Below, piece by piece: positions 27,850 through 37,219 of a stretch of DNA of 64,000 nucleotides. This DNA is from a virus. How positions within the stretch are numbered: the stretch's first letter is position 1; every line of letters starts with the position of its first letter. Below the pieces are notes generated by a model, which ran no database searches, was not told the origin of the DNA, and saw only the letters and a list, made by a program, of their open reading frames with translations. The DNA lies in IMG/VR virus record IMGVR_UViG_3300028572_000010, positions 62,001 to 126,000 of that record; one strand, written 5' to 3'. The position numbers and the translations under genes are program-made.

Positions 27850-27954
27850 TCAAGAAGAGATATTAGCCAGTCTTTTCCATTCAATAAACCAGGCATGCTC
27901 CCACCAATTAAGGCTACCATCATACCTCATATACTGATGAACTAGATTGAACAT
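27850..27954 (-). CDS. small hypothetical protein, 34 aa
   Basis: A 34-codon frame starts two bases after the stop of the pectate-lyase-like gene (TAAGATG) and its TGA overlaps a TTG of the next frame. It reads MFNLVHQYMRYDGSLNWWEH and ends WFIEWKRLANISS. Four Trp in 34 residues is unusual. Real by tight spacing, but not proven. Confidence 0.35.
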   Translation of the reverse strand: MFNLVHQYMRYDGSLNWWEHAWFIEWKRLANISS

Positions 27955-27955
27955 C

Positions 27956-29848
27956 TTATTGTATGATACTACCAGTCATACCAGTACCATATAACATTTC
28001 GTGAGGATGTAGAGTAAGGAAATCATTATTAACAGCAATCGTACCTATAATAGCATTGGCGGTACTAACGTTATTACTAAATATGATAGTTGTACCTTGA
28101 AGATTGAATACTCTAACATCATAGGTATTATTGTTAGTATAACCGGTAGAGGTCATAGTTGCTTGATTAGTACCTAATATTCCGATTGAACCAGCAAATA
28201 CATTAGCTTGATTGGTATAATCAACAACATCTGCTACCCAATTTGTCCCGTTAACCCAGTGTGAATCTGATAAACCTGATGATTGCACAAAAAAGTCTAA
28301 GACGTGAGAATAAGGAGCATTGACCGACATGTCTGGTCTTCCTCCGTTTTCCGTGACTCCGTTATTAAAATAAGCATTCCCAAGCGACAAAAAACCGTTA
28401 TTAAAATTCGCTGAATTGCCAAACGTGCAATATTGTCCTACGCCGTTTTCATTCACTGCAACCATACATCCTGCCGCCCCAATTGTTACCGTGCCTTGGC
28501 CTGGCGCCCAAACTACCGTATTTGTCCCGCTAATTACTGCCGGCACCGTCCCTTGAATCGGATAATTTACCCCTACATCATTCAAGTTTGTATGCCACGT
28601 AAAACCACATGTGTTTGCAGATAAATATTGCGGATATTGCAAAAAATCAATGTTGCCCATGAATCCGTCTGCCGTCCAAATATCGAATACGTTCGTCTCA
28701 TTCGGCAGCTGGCCGGTAAACGTGTCCGACCGGAAAGAGATATGCTGACCGTTCGTCGCGTACAAACCAATTGCGGCAAGATAATTACTTGTTCCAAAGA
28801 CACCGTTCCCCGCAATGTGGCAATCCTCGAAGTGCACTACTGAGTTCCAGATTTCGAACTGGCACAGATTTGTGGGATAGCTCGCAAACATCCCTTCATA
28901 TTCGCCACCCCGGAAAAAGATCGTTGATCCACCCACCCAGGGCGACACTTTGAAAGCTTGCTTATCGCTGCCGCCGTTATTGTAGCTGACCTCTAGATGG
29001 ATGCAGTACGCATCTAGCTGGATGTCGATGCAATTATGACGCTGTGAATCAACAACGCTGGTCGGTGACGAGTTATTGTCATCCAGGGTGTTCATGTCGT
29101 TCAGCGTGATTATGCTCTCGTCACCGCCCTCGCTCGACGTCTGCGATTGTGCAACCGACTGGGCCACATAAACCTTGTTGCTCCAACAGTTACCCATCAT
29201 ACAATGTCTAATATCGAATTGCGGTGTATTAATAATCTCTACATTCCTCCAGAGGTTTGAAAAGTGAACAAATTCTGTTTTTAAATCTTCGAAATAGCTA
29301 AATCCTAATACCCCATTTTGGATACCTACAACGGATGGATCGGGGGCATTTGTTCCTTGTCTCTCAATTGTTAGACCGTGATAATAAGCTCCATTGCCTA
29401 ACTGTCCTTGTATTGATTGGCTGTGTATAAACACAGACCCAACGAAATTACTAGGGACTACTATGGTTGCATTCCTAATTTCAATATGTCCCCTAGTCCA
29501 AGCAACTCCAGAGGTGATATAATACGTCTGCCCCTGCCCATCCCATACCAGGATGTTGCCCGCGTTCATGGCGGTAACTGAATTGCTCAAAGCCAAAGTA
29601 TCATTTGCTATACCGTTACCAACTGCACCATATTGCATCGGTGAAATAAAGGTAAAATTAGTCACAATTGTAGGGCTACTAGCATTTACTGCAGCATTAA
29701 AAGGAATAGAGTTGGAGGCAAATATATTTGTACTTTGACCTAGCAGAACTTCGTTAGTATCAGTAACAACTTCCAAATCTACTAGTTGGGCTTTAACGCA
29801 AAATACATTAAATAATAAAGCTAACGGTATTAAATATTTCTTAAACAT
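27956..29848 (-). CDS. exported pectate-lyase-like tailspike/depolymerase, 630 aa
   Basis: Signal peptide at residues 1-20 (KKYLIPLALLFNVFCVKA), then a VVTDTNEVLLGQSTNIFA linker shared with the 831-aa gene at 31989. Residues ~70-95 have YGAVGNGIANDTLALSNSVT, the start of the pectate-lyase-3/tailspike beta-helix, followed by a long beta-helix and a C-terminal beta domain. Likely cleaves or binds cell-surface polysaccharide. The middle of the gene (about 28400-29200) is clearly GC-richer than both ends, evidence of a transferred domain. The signal peptide is odd for a tailspike. Confidence 0.65.
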   Translation of the reverse strand: MFKKYLIPLALLFNVFCVKAQLVDLEVVTDTNEVLLGQSTNIFASNSIPFNAAVNASSPTIVTNFTFISPMQYGAVGNGIANDTLALSNSVTAMNAGNILVWDGQGQTYYITSGVAWTRGHIEIRNATIVVPSNFVGSVFIHSQSIQGQLGNGAYYHGLTIERQGTNAPDPSVVGIQNGVLGFSYFEDLKTEFVHFSNLWRNVEIINTPQFDIRHCMMGNCWSNKVYVAQSVAQSQTSSEGGDESIITLNDMNTLDDNNSSPTSVVDSQRHNCIDIQLDAYCIHLEVSYNNGGSDKQAFKVSPWVGGSTIFFRGGEYEGMFASYPTNLCQFEIWNSVVHFEDCHIAGNGVFGTSNYLAAIGLYATNGQHISFRSDTFTGQLPNETNVFDIWTADGFMGNIDFLQYPQYLSANTCGFTWHTNLNDVGVNYPIQGTVPAVISGTNTVVWAPGQGTVTIGAAGCMVAVNENGVGQYCTFGNSANFNNGFLSLGNAYFNNGVTENGGRPDMSVNAPYSHVLDFFVQSSGLSDSHWVNGTNWVADVVDYTNQANVFAGSIGILGTNQATMTSTGYTNNNTYDVRVFNLQGTTIIFSNNVSTANAIIGTIAVNNDFLTLHPHEMLYGTGMTGSIIQ

Positions 29849-29851
29849 AAA

Positions 29852-30079
29852 TTATTTCGGTTTAACTTCCTCAATTATCTCTGGATTTAAAGTACCAGTT
29901 TTAAAGAATAGACTAACACCCTTCCACCCACCTAATTGAGTCCAGAACTTAATACAAGCCCAGATATGAAGATAGAGTGTGTGAGGGAGTGCAAGTAGTA
30001 ATGCTACTTCATAACCACTTAAATGATAACCTGCTGCACTAGCTATTTGTTGTGCTAATTGAATTTCGTTCGTATTCAT
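29852..30079 (-). CDS. small membrane protein, holin-like, 75 aa
   Basis: One hydrophobic segment (YEVALLLALPHTLYLHIWAC, residues ~23-43), an amphipathic N-terminus and a charged tail (EIIEEVKPK). Lies between two exported beta-helix proteins. Size and topology are compatible with a holin or antiholin, but no endolysin is adjacent and no holin family signature was recognised. Confidence 0.4.
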   Translation of the reverse strand: MNTNEIQLAQQIASAAGYHLSGYEVALLLALPHTLYLHIWACIKFWTQLGGWKGVSLFFKTGTLNPEIIEEVKPK

Positions 30080-30080
30080 A

Positions 30081-31913
30081 TTATTTCTTAATACCTACTA
30101 ATACCCCATTACTATATACTAGAGTTATATTAGATGATATTACTTCATTAGTTGTCAATCCACCTATTAATCCTAGATAAGGTATATTTGTAACTCCACT
30201 ACCATTACCTGAAAATGTACCAGTTAACTTATTAGTATTGTTGTTAAGATTAATTGTATTGGAATATGTGCCAGAAATCAATGAAGAACTAATTGTACCC
30301 TTATTTAGGTTAGTAGTATTTAAATTAGTTAGATTAAGTCCACTCCCACTAAAAGTACCGGTAAAGTTATTAGAATAAGTTCCAGGTAATAGATTGGAGG
30401 CGGTTAGATTAGTAAGATTAACTCCATTACCTATATAATTACCTATGAATGTATTACTAGTACTTGTAAAGTTAACTATATTAGAGTAGTTACCTGATAT
30501 TAATGAAGATGTTATAAACCCAACCAAATTAGTAGTATTAATATTTGTTATAGTAGACCCATTACCTGTTATAGCACCATTTACAGTTAAATCATTCCTC
30601 ACATTTATAGGATCAGTGAATATATTAGTACCTATACCTAGCATTGGATTTCCGAATAAATCTGTATTGTTATGAATAGCTACATTAATGGAAGGTGCCC
30701 AGGTAAATATATTATAATTCATTGAACTATCATAACTATTACCGCTTACATTTAATCCAGTAAATGCCCCACCAGCTACGAATCCTTGCCAGATTGCATT
30801 AGATACACCTGCTACATATTCAACTACATTCCCTGTTATCCAGATGTTCGTAAATGAAGTATATATAGTTCCTGGATAAAAATAGAATGCACAGGGAGGA
30901 AATGGTTCAGCTCCTACATTAGTTGAGTTATTAAAGAAACTTAATATCCTTACATGATTATTGGCTATAGTTATATTAACTCTATCAAATCCTATAGCTT
31001 CTACTCCGTAATCACAATCCAGTATTTGATTATTTTGAATTATTACATTATGTGCCCAACCCGTATCTCCAGGTATGCCAACGTCACAACCTTCTAGATA
31101 ATTGCCTTCAATCAATACATCATGCTGCCAACCACCTAAACCGATACCAAACCATGAACCTTTTGAATATATAGGATAATTTGTACTAACTAATATAACT
31201 TTATTATTTCTTATAATACCAGATATAGTTTGAGCTGGTTCTGAATTACTACCAAAATTATCTCCACCACCTGCTAATGCTATACTAGTGATACCTCCAC
31301 CACCCCTATACTGAGATACTTCACATTCTTCTATAATATTTCCTATACTGTCTGGTAAATAATAATTTGCTATCACTATTCCCCAAGCCTCACTATTGCC
31401 ACCAAATTTACCGCAGTTAATTACCTTAACTCTTCTTATACTATTTTCTGTACCAATCAATCCAACTCCACTATATGTATCTAAAACATTACTTACATTA
31501 CAATCTATAGTTAAGTCTTGTATCTCATTGTTAGTAACTGAACCAAAATTTCCCATTACTGATACTCCTGAACCTCCTACAAAAGTTGGTGCTACTAATT
31601 GGACTATAGTATTATCAATGCCACTACCGCATACTTTCTGTCCAGACTTTAATCCATATCCTTGCCACGATCCTTTAGTTTGGAATGTACCTGTTAATAA
31701 GTGAATAGTAGAATTTGCTGGGATTAGACCCATATTCAAATCGAAATTAGTATTATTTGAACCGTCTAATGGATTATCTATAGTACCATTAGTAGGAAAG
31801 ATATTACCGGTATTAACTGTAGATACCCAATACTCATTAGGTATGGAGGTAGAAGCTAAAATATAGTTAATTGATAACAATAATAGAATAAATACTTGAT
31901 TCACGATCTTCAT
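30081..31913 (-). CDS. exported right-handed beta-helix protein with fibre-like tail, 610 aa
   Basis: Signal peptide (VNQVFILLLLSINYILA). Residues ~30-420 look like a parallel beta-helix of the pectate lyase/NosD type, with many short Asn-rich strands such as NVIIQNNQILDCDYGVEAIG. Residues ~440-590 hold several repeats of the form GNGVNLTNLTASNLLPGTYS, common in trimeric phage fibres. This suggests a polysaccharide-binding or -cleaving head on a trimeric stalk. AT-rich throughout, unlike its two neighbours. Confidence 0.6.
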   Translation of the reverse strand: MKIVNQVFILLLLSINYILASTSIPNEYWVSTVNTGNIFPTNGTIDNPLDGSNNTNFDLNMGLIPANSTIHLLTGTFQTKGSWQGYGLKSGQKVCGSGIDNTIVQLVAPTFVGGSGVSVMGNFGSVTNNEIQDLTIDCNVSNVLDTYSGVGLIGTENSIRRVKVINCGKFGGNSEAWGIVIANYYLPDSIGNIIEECEVSQYRGGGGITSIALAGGGDNFGSNSEPAQTISGIIRNNKVILVSTNYPIYSKGSWFGIGLGGWQHDVLIEGNYLEGCDVGIPGDTGWAHNVIIQNNQILDCDYGVEAIGFDRVNITIANNHVRILSFFNNSTNVGAEPFPPCAFYFYPGTIYTSFTNIWITGNVVEYVAGVSNAIWQGFVAGGAFTGLNVSGNSYDSSMNYNIFTWAPSINVAIHNNTDLFGNPMLGIGTNIFTDPINVRNDLTVNGAITGNGSTITNINTTNLVGFITSSLISGNYSNIVNFTSTSNTFIGNYIGNGVNLTNLTASNLLPGTYSNNFTGTFSGSGLNLTNLNTTNLNKGTISSSLISGTYSNTINLNNNTNKLTGTFSGNGSGVTNIPYLGLIGGLTTNEVISSNITLVYSNGVLVGIKK

Positions 31914-31988
31914 TTTAATTTAAGTCTGATTTCGGAATTCACTTAATAATATTGGTCAAAAACAGGATTGCGGTGGTTAGGGTCATAG

Positions 31989-34484
31989 TTAGAATCCAGT
32001 CACTGCTGTATGTGCCACCTGTCCAGCATCAAAGTACGTTCTGTATCCGATTGGTACAGCGGTCCCTGCTGCATTGTTGCTTTCCCACAAAAGCGATACG
32101 TTAGAAATTCCAAACCATGTCGGAGTACTCGTTAAGTTGTAAATGCGATATACTAGATTGGTCAATGCACTTCCATCAAATGTCGTGCGTTGTGCGCCAT
32201 TTGTATCCCCCAATTGAAACGACAGCTGTTGCATTCCCTGAATCCCGGCATCAACCGTCCCCATGCTGGAATTGTAATTCAGCCATGTTGCTGACCAGTT
32301 CGGATACGGCCACGGTTTGAATGCACAGAGATCCGCGAAACCGAGGTTAAAATTGTGCGCGAAAAGAGTGCGTGCGTCAGGATGGATGGGGGGCACGTCG
32401 GCCGAAAATGCGGCCTCGACATTTGACCCCACATAATCCGACTCCCGGATTACCCCGGCGATGGATTGCAGAAAGTTGGTATACAAGGCCGCTTGCACGT
32501 TCTTCCAATACAGATTCGTTGACGCCCCAAAGCGGTAGTCCCAGTGTGTATCTATTAACCAAATTGGGATGCCCACATTGTATAAGGGGATATAAAACGA
32601 GTTCCAATAAGAGATAATATTGGCAATGGACGTGTTGGCAAAGGCATCGTTGCGCGGCCCATCAGTCTCAAATATTACACTGGGATAGCGCAAGCGGTTT
32701 AGGTTGGTCATGGCACCCGGACTCCAAGAGTTTGTCCCATAACCCTCATTGTTATAGGTCGCCATCGTGCTTCCGGGCGAAGCATCAACAAGCGTCAGCA
32801 CGTCTGGGTTCTCGACCGCGAACAAATAAGGCATCGAGTTGGTGTAGACAATGCCGCTTCCCAGACCGACGAACTTGGCAGGTACAGCAAAATTAATGAG
32901 ACTCGACCCGCCAAAATCAACCGCCGAGTGATAACGCATTAAATCGGTCGCAAATTTGTATCCCGCGATAGCAACAGACGGGTTATTTTCCGCACTAACA
33001 TTGTACAGGATATAACCACCCAGAGTGCCCACGGCGTTGGTGATGAAGTTCCCAGGTGCACTCAAGGCAAAATTGGTTCCAGCACCACCAATCCATAATT
33101 GATTATAAGGGCCGCCTGCTGGACCAAAGTTGTTGACATTCGTTGGCACTGCCGCGAATGTGAAGAAACCAGGCTTCGACTGGCACCAATAACTGGCTTG
33201 ACCATTGGTGTTACCACTAATGCCGATGACATAAGGGATTCCCATCGGTGTGCGCGAATCGTACTGCCCATTCATCATGATCTTGGCTTGATTTGTCGAA
33301 ATATTAAATGGGTTCTGATAAGTGTTGAAATTTGTACCAAATGGGCTTGCCCATATCTGTTCATTTTGGTTTACGTCAATGGTCGTACCAGCAATGCCGG
33401 ACCAATTATTGGTATTATAAAGTGCCACCCATGGACACGCCCCATTACCCTCGTTAAGGTTATTTGCATCCATATTGCTGGCATTATTCCAATACCATAA
33501 GACCGCAAAGAAATTAGTTAATGGGGCAATGTTGACCGTGAAAATGTTGGTTCCGGACTCCCGTGCTCCGTTGATGTTCGGGCCTGTAAAACCGTAGCTC
33601 ACCCCCAATGGGACTGTCATCGGGTTCAGCATTAAATCGTAATTGGTGGGGTTGAACCGGCTATCAAAGCATCCAGCTGACACCACATTAGACGCGACAC
33701 TTAATGCGTACTGATCATTCCAAGCTGTTGTAAGAAATGACTGTGCTTCAATGTCTGATACATGATTTGTATTGCAGTAAGTTCTGGCAAGAGTGTCATT
33801 ATATATCGTTATTGCAGTATTTGTGCTGACGTAGTTATTCGTCGTCACCACACTCCCTGGCAGGCTGGCGATTGGGAGCGTGCCGGTTGCGGTGGAAACC
33901 GAGTAGTTGGTTGCGTTGACCAGATTCAATGCTGGTGATGCGCCATTAGTGACAAACGAAGGTAGATTGGTCGGGTTGATAATACCGACGATGTTTGGGC
34001 CGGACAGATTAGTCCCAGCGCCTAGATTCGATGGCTCGACGAGGTTAAATCCATTCGTCCACGTTGCTACTAAGTTTCCACCAGAATCACGAAGCTGTCG
34101 AGTAGTTGTATTAATTGCCTGAAAGCCACCAATGAAATCAAATCCAGTTAGTCCGTAAATCGTCTCACTAGCTGTCTGTGTAATGCCATTCGTAGCCGTA
34201 AAATTACCACTCACCAATAGTGTGTTGTTCACGGTTACATTATTACTAAAGGTTACAGGTCCAGTAGCATTATTACTAAGGATATTCTGAGGTATGGTAA
34301 ATCCTAACACTGTGCTATTAGTCAGTGTTGCAGCCAAAGCCGGAGCATTGGTCTGGAATAGATTAGTACTTGAACCTGCTAAAACCCCATTAGTATCAGT
34401 AATAACAGCTACTGATATAATATTAGCCTGGATTGATACTAAACTAAATAATAGGATTGATGATGCTATGAATTTCTTAAACAT
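31989..34484 (-). CDS. exported mosaic fibre/enzyme protein, 831 aa
   Basis: Signal peptide (KKFIASSILLFSLVSIQA) and an AVITDTNGVLAGSSTNLFQ linker nearly the same as in the 630-aa gene at 27956. Then a fibre-like repeat region. From about residue 90 onward the gene is much GC-richer and encodes a globular domain with YPSVIFETDGPRNDAF and GIPIWLIDTHWDYRFG, reminiscent of SGNH/GDSL-type esterases (weak), and HPDARTLFAHNF near residue 720. Probably acts on or binds surface glycans. Clear mosaic of AT-rich anchor and transferred domain. Confidence 0.5.
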   Translation of the reverse strand: MFKKFIASSILLFSLVSIQANIISVAVITDTNGVLAGSSTNLFQTNAPALAATLTNSTVLGFTIPQNILSNNATGPVTFSNNVTVNNTLLVSGNFTATNGITQTASETIYGLTGFDFIGGFQAINTTTRQLRDSGGNLVATWTNGFNLVEPSNLGAGTNLSGPNIVGIINPTNLPSFVTNGASPALNLVNATNYSVSTATGTLPIASLPGSVVTTNNYVSTNTAITIYNDTLARTYCNTNHVSDIEAQSFLTTAWNDQYALSVASNVVSAGCFDSRFNPTNYDLMLNPMTVPLGVSYGFTGPNINGARESGTNIFTVNIAPLTNFFAVLWYWNNASNMDANNLNEGNGACPWVALYNTNNWSGIAGTTIDVNQNEQIWASPFGTNFNTYQNPFNISTNQAKIMMNGQYDSRTPMGIPYVIGISGNTNGQASYWCQSKPGFFTFAAVPTNVNNFGPAGGPYNQLWIGGAGTNFALSAPGNFITNAVGTLGGYILYNVSAENNPSVAIAGYKFATDLMRYHSAVDFGGSSLINFAVPAKFVGLGSGIVYTNSMPYLFAVENPDVLTLVDASPGSTMATYNNEGYGTNSWSPGAMTNLNRLRYPSVIFETDGPRNDAFANTSIANIISYWNSFYIPLYNVGIPIWLIDTHWDYRFGASTNLYWKNVQAALYTNFLQSIAGVIRESDYVGSNVEAAFSADVPPIHPDARTLFAHNFNLGFADLCAFKPWPYPNWSATWLNYNSSMGTVDAGIQGMQQLSFQLGDTNGAQRTTFDGSALTNLVYRIYNLTSTPTWFGISNVSLLWESNNAAGTAVPIGYRTYFDAGQVAHTAVTGF

Positions 34485-34487
34485 AAA

Positions 34488-35000
34488 TTAATTAGATACT
34501 ACCCAAGCGAGTTGAGGAGGATTGTTGACACACTGTAAATTATAACTTAATCCAGTAGTGGTATTGCTATAAATAAACGATGAACCATTTGATGTACTAG
34601 ATCCTACTACAGATAATGTTACTGGATTATATAGATTATCATGAGAGATCCAAATATATAGATAATTACCGGTTAAATTAAGATTAGTATTTGATTCAAA
34701 ATCAAATAAGTTACTATTATAAGGATTAATAGTCTTTATAGTAGTAGACCCTGAATTACCGTCTACTACAACATTCTGCCTAATCGAACCAGCAATTAGA
34801 CCAGAACTAGTTAAAGGTAGATTGGAACTTGTAATAAGATAATTGATACTTACTTCTGCACCTTGAGCTGGAGGATTAGTACCATTTACTAAAGTTACGG
34901 TAAAGGTAGGAGAAGTCCAGCCACCACCTACTTGAATAGCATTGGCATCATATTCATAGGTTGCAGCCAAAGTCTTGTTAGTTATTAGATTTGTACTCAT
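34488..35000 (-). CDS. fibre-associated protein with NPPQLAW ending, 170 aa
   Basis: Beta-rich protein with an Ig-like start (GGGWTSPTFTVTLVNGTNPP) and a C-terminal module reading TGLSYNLQCVNNPPQLAWVV, the same module repeated three times in the plus-strand fibre gene at 18415. Probably a fibre tip or adaptor encoded next to the main leftward fibre gene (3 bp gap). Confidence 0.55.
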   Translation of the reverse strand: MSTNLITNKTLAATYEYDANAIQVGGGWTSPTFTVTLVNGTNPPAQGAEVSINYLITSSNLPLTSSGLIAGSIRQNVVVDGNSGSTTIKTINPYNSNLFDFESNTNLNLTGNYLYIWISHDNLYNPVTLSVVGSSTSNGSSFIYSNTTTGLSYNLQCVNNPPQLAWVVSN

Positions 35001-35002
35001 AA

Positions 35003-36100
35003 TTATACATTACCTGCATCTAATGTAGGTGTGGGTAAGGAGGTATTGCCTGTAGTTAGGGTATGCCATAGATTGGTTGTACTATTATGATATTGCATAC
35101 CTTTTACCAAATCAAATCTAAAGTTACTACCTGAACCTGTAGTTGTGGTTCCATCATCAAAAGCTAGTTCGGCTGGATTACTTATACAAAGAAGCGTATG
35201 CCATTTAGTAGTAGAAGTATTGTAGAATTGAAAACCTAGATTGTCTATAAATCTCACATTAGAGAAGTTATTATTAAATAAGTTATTATTAAAAGCTGGT
35301 TGGGGGGTTGAGCCGTAATTCATTAATGTATACCAGGAAGTTGTAGGTATATGATATAATTGCCACCCTATATTCTCTTTAAACCTAACTCCAGTAACCC
35401 CTAATGTATAATTACCATATAAATCCCTGGTCATATTTAAACTACTGTTATTATATATATAATTAACGTAATTTAAACTTGTACCACTAACAATACCTCC
35501 AGCATCGGTTATGTCTGGAAAGAAGGAAGCTCCTGATACCGCTTGAGTAGAAACTGCAGTAATCAAACCTTTAGCATTAACTGTAATTACTGGAATGTGT
35601 TGTAAATCACCAAAAATACCTACATTAGAGTTTACTGTAGCTAAGGTAGTTAATACTGATCCTACTGAAGTTGTTATATCTCCGGTCAAGGCTGGCATTC
35701 TTAGCGTAGGCAATGTTCCGGATATAATAGCAGAGGCATCAAAAGTAGAAGTAGTAGCTGCTAATGTATTGATAGCAGATTCAATATCAGTAAGTGTTTT
35801 TGCTGTAACTACTAAACTAATTATATCCCCTACTAATATAGACCTTGGACTAGTTCCTTCCTGTGCTCTAGTTATTGCTGTAAATGTATCCCCACTAACA
35901 GCAGTAACTCTAAAGATTTCCGAGTTTAATAAGGTTGGGAAAATACCTGTAGGATATACTACTACATTAAATGGCGGGCTAGGAAATAAGGCTCCACCAC
36001 CACTAGCTAGAGTTAAAGATGTTCCGGATAGGGCTGGACTAGGGGCACCTAATACTGAAGTACTAACCAGGTTCTTGTGAAGATCAAAAGTAAAAGCCAT
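35003..36100 (-). CDS. tail fibre protein with conserved N-terminal head, 365 aa
   Basis: The N-terminal ~110 residues carry PPFNVVVYPTGIFPTLLNSE, then FRVTAVSGDTFTAITRAQEG, a widespread phage fibre/tail attachment domain. The middle has an ALTGDITTSVGSVLTTLATV motif typical of tail fibres. The C-terminal 150 residues form three repeats of the form GWQLYHIPTTSWYTL. Start is ATG in ATAAATTTATG-like context. Likely a receptor-binding fibre attached to the baseplate. Confidence 0.7.
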   Translation of the reverse strand: MAFTFDLHKNLVSTSVLGAPSPALSGTSLTLASGGGALFPSPPFNVVVYPTGIFPTLLNSEIFRVTAVSGDTFTAITRAQEGTSPRSILVGDIISLVVTAKTLTDIESAINTLAATTSTFDASAIISGTLPTLRMPALTGDITTSVGSVLTTLATVNSNVGIFGDLQHIPVITVNAKGLITAVSTQAVSGASFFPDITDAGGIVSGTSLNYVNYIYNNSSLNMTRDLYGNYTLGVTGVRFKENIGWQLYHIPTTSWYTLMNYGSTPQPAFNNNLFNNNFSNVRFIDNLGFQFYNTSTTKWHTLLCISNPAELAFDDGTTTTGSGSNFRFDLVKGMQYHNSTTNLWHTLTTGNTSLPTPTLDAGNV

Positions 36101-36103
36101 AAA

Positions 36104-36478
36104 TTATGTTATGATTATCGTCTCGCCTATAAGTTTTCCATCATCTTCACCAGTATAACCTAAATGATACTCAGTATTAATTATTTTACCGTCACTTTGG
36201 ATAGTTATAGTATTTCTTCTAAAGTGCTTCAATTTTATATAGTTAGGATTAGTATGGGTTGGTTTAAATATTATATGCTTTTTAAAATAAAATGTTAATG
36301 TAGCTAGGTCCAAACTAAACCAGTTTTCGTCATTATAGAGAGTAAATGTCTTAATTTCATCCAATTTAAGATCAGAATAACAGCTTTTAGTAGGATCTAT
36401 AATAGAAATATCTTCCTCATTCTGTTCATAAGTAGACCCATCATTATAAACTACTTTGTATAAATATTTAAACTTCAT
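36104..36478 (-). CDS. hypothetical protein, 124 aa
   Basis: Overlaps the upstream gene by 11 bp. Beta-rich, strongly charged, with RRNTITIQSDGKIINTEYHL near the C-terminus. Part of the leftward fibre operon. Could be a small virion component; family not recognised. Confidence 0.45.
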   Translation of the reverse strand: MKFKYLYKVVYNDGSTYEQNEEDISIIDPTKSCYSDLKLDEIKTFTLYNDENWFSLDLATLTFYFKKHIIFKPTHTNPNYIKLKHFRRNTITIQSDGKIINTEYHLGYTGEDDGKLIGETIIIT

Positions 36479-37019
36479 TATAACTTACCTGGAGTATTAC
36501 ATTGTTTAAATCTCCAGCATTGGCATTGATGGCTACTTGTAATTGAGTTATAAAATATGTGCTATATAATGGAGTTCCTGAATTACCAGCTGCATTAGAC
36601 TTACCATCAGCTCCAGCACCATCTACATTATTAGGAGCAGGACCTATTAACAGATTAACTGAACTACCTACACTACTTAAATCATTGGAGGTGATGGAGG
36701 TAGTTGCTGTAGTAGGTGTAATATAAAGTGGTCTATTACTAGTTTGAGTTATAGTTGGATTCGACATTAATTTCACTCCGGAAGGGAGGGTACCGGTTAA
36801 ATGAGTAACTGATACATTTCCTATACTTGTAAATACTCCAGTAAATTTAAAATAATTATATACAGTATAGCTATTATTGCCTAGATTGAGGACAGCATTA
36901 TAAGAACTATATGGAGTAGTAACATCATCTACAGCTTTCCAACTAATTGAGCTTATATTCTCTGTAATCAAGCCTGGTATAACACCATTCCTTTCACACA
37001 ATGAGATAATAGCTGACAT
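36468..37019 (-). CDS. hypothetical structural protein, 183 aa
   Basis: Start set at ATG 37019 (MSAIISLCERNGVIPGLITE), since a promoter-like -10 box lies 6 nt upstream of it; an earlier in-frame start at 37034 would include that box. Beta-rich body with SNRPLYITPTTATTSITSND and a Gly/Ala-rich loop before a final ILQVSYNEV strand. First gene of the fibre operon. Probably virion-associated. Confidence 0.5.
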   Translation of the reverse strand: MSAIISLCERNGVIPGLITENISSISWKAVDDVTTPYSSYNAVLNLGNNSYTVYNYFKFTGVFTSIGNVSVTHLTGTLPSGVKLMSNPTITQTSNRPLYITPTTATTSITSNDLSSVGSSVNLLIGPAPNNVDGAGADGKSNAAGNSGTPLYSTYFITQLQVAINANAGDLNNVILQVSYNEV

Positions 37020-37025
37020 AACTAT

Positions 37026-37054
37026 ATAATACAATCAAGTTAATCTATATTCAA
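37026..37054 (-). promoter_or_regulatory. sigma70-like promoter for the leftward fibre operon
   Basis: On the minus strand TTGAAT (37049-37054), a 17-bp spacer and TATTAT (37026-37031) lie 6 nt before the ATG at 37019. Like other promoters in this window the transcript would begin at the start codon. Confidence 0.5.
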
Positions 37055-37111
37055 GGCAAACTTACTGATAGCTAAAAAAAGGTGTGCTTTGCAGCTATCA
37101 CCTTAGGTAGA

Positions 37112-37219
37112 TTAAAACAGAACATATCTGGGAGGGCTATAATTAAGTGGTCTAGCTTCATTCTTAGTCAACTTAATATCTGCCATTGTTGCTATATTAT
37201 ATAATATGTGAAGTTTCAT
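37112..37219 (-). CDS. small hypothetical protein, 35 aa
   Basis: ATGA overlap with the end of the cysteine-repeat gene upstream. Reads MKLHILYNIATMADIKLTKN and ends YSPPRYVLF. An internal ATG (MADIKLTKNEARPLNYSPPR) might be the true start. It is the last frame of the leftward cysteine-repeat array. An inverted repeat GATAGCT/AGCTATC lies at about 37067-37099 just downstream and may end the transcript. Confidence 0.4.
   Translation of the reverse strand: MKLHILYNIATMADIKLTKNEARPLNYSPPRYVLF

Noticed and set aside
28433-28953. Plus-strand frames opposite the pectate-lyase-like gene
   Set aside because: They arise from the GC-rich antisense of a coding region with a clear signal peptide and beta-helix text; composition is implausible (Cys/His/Arg-rich).
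37067-37099. Terminator after the Cys-repeat array (GATAGCT/AGCTATC)
   Set aside because: Only 7 bp of stem with a large loop, and the T-run lies inside the loop; kept as a note, not as a separate terminator.
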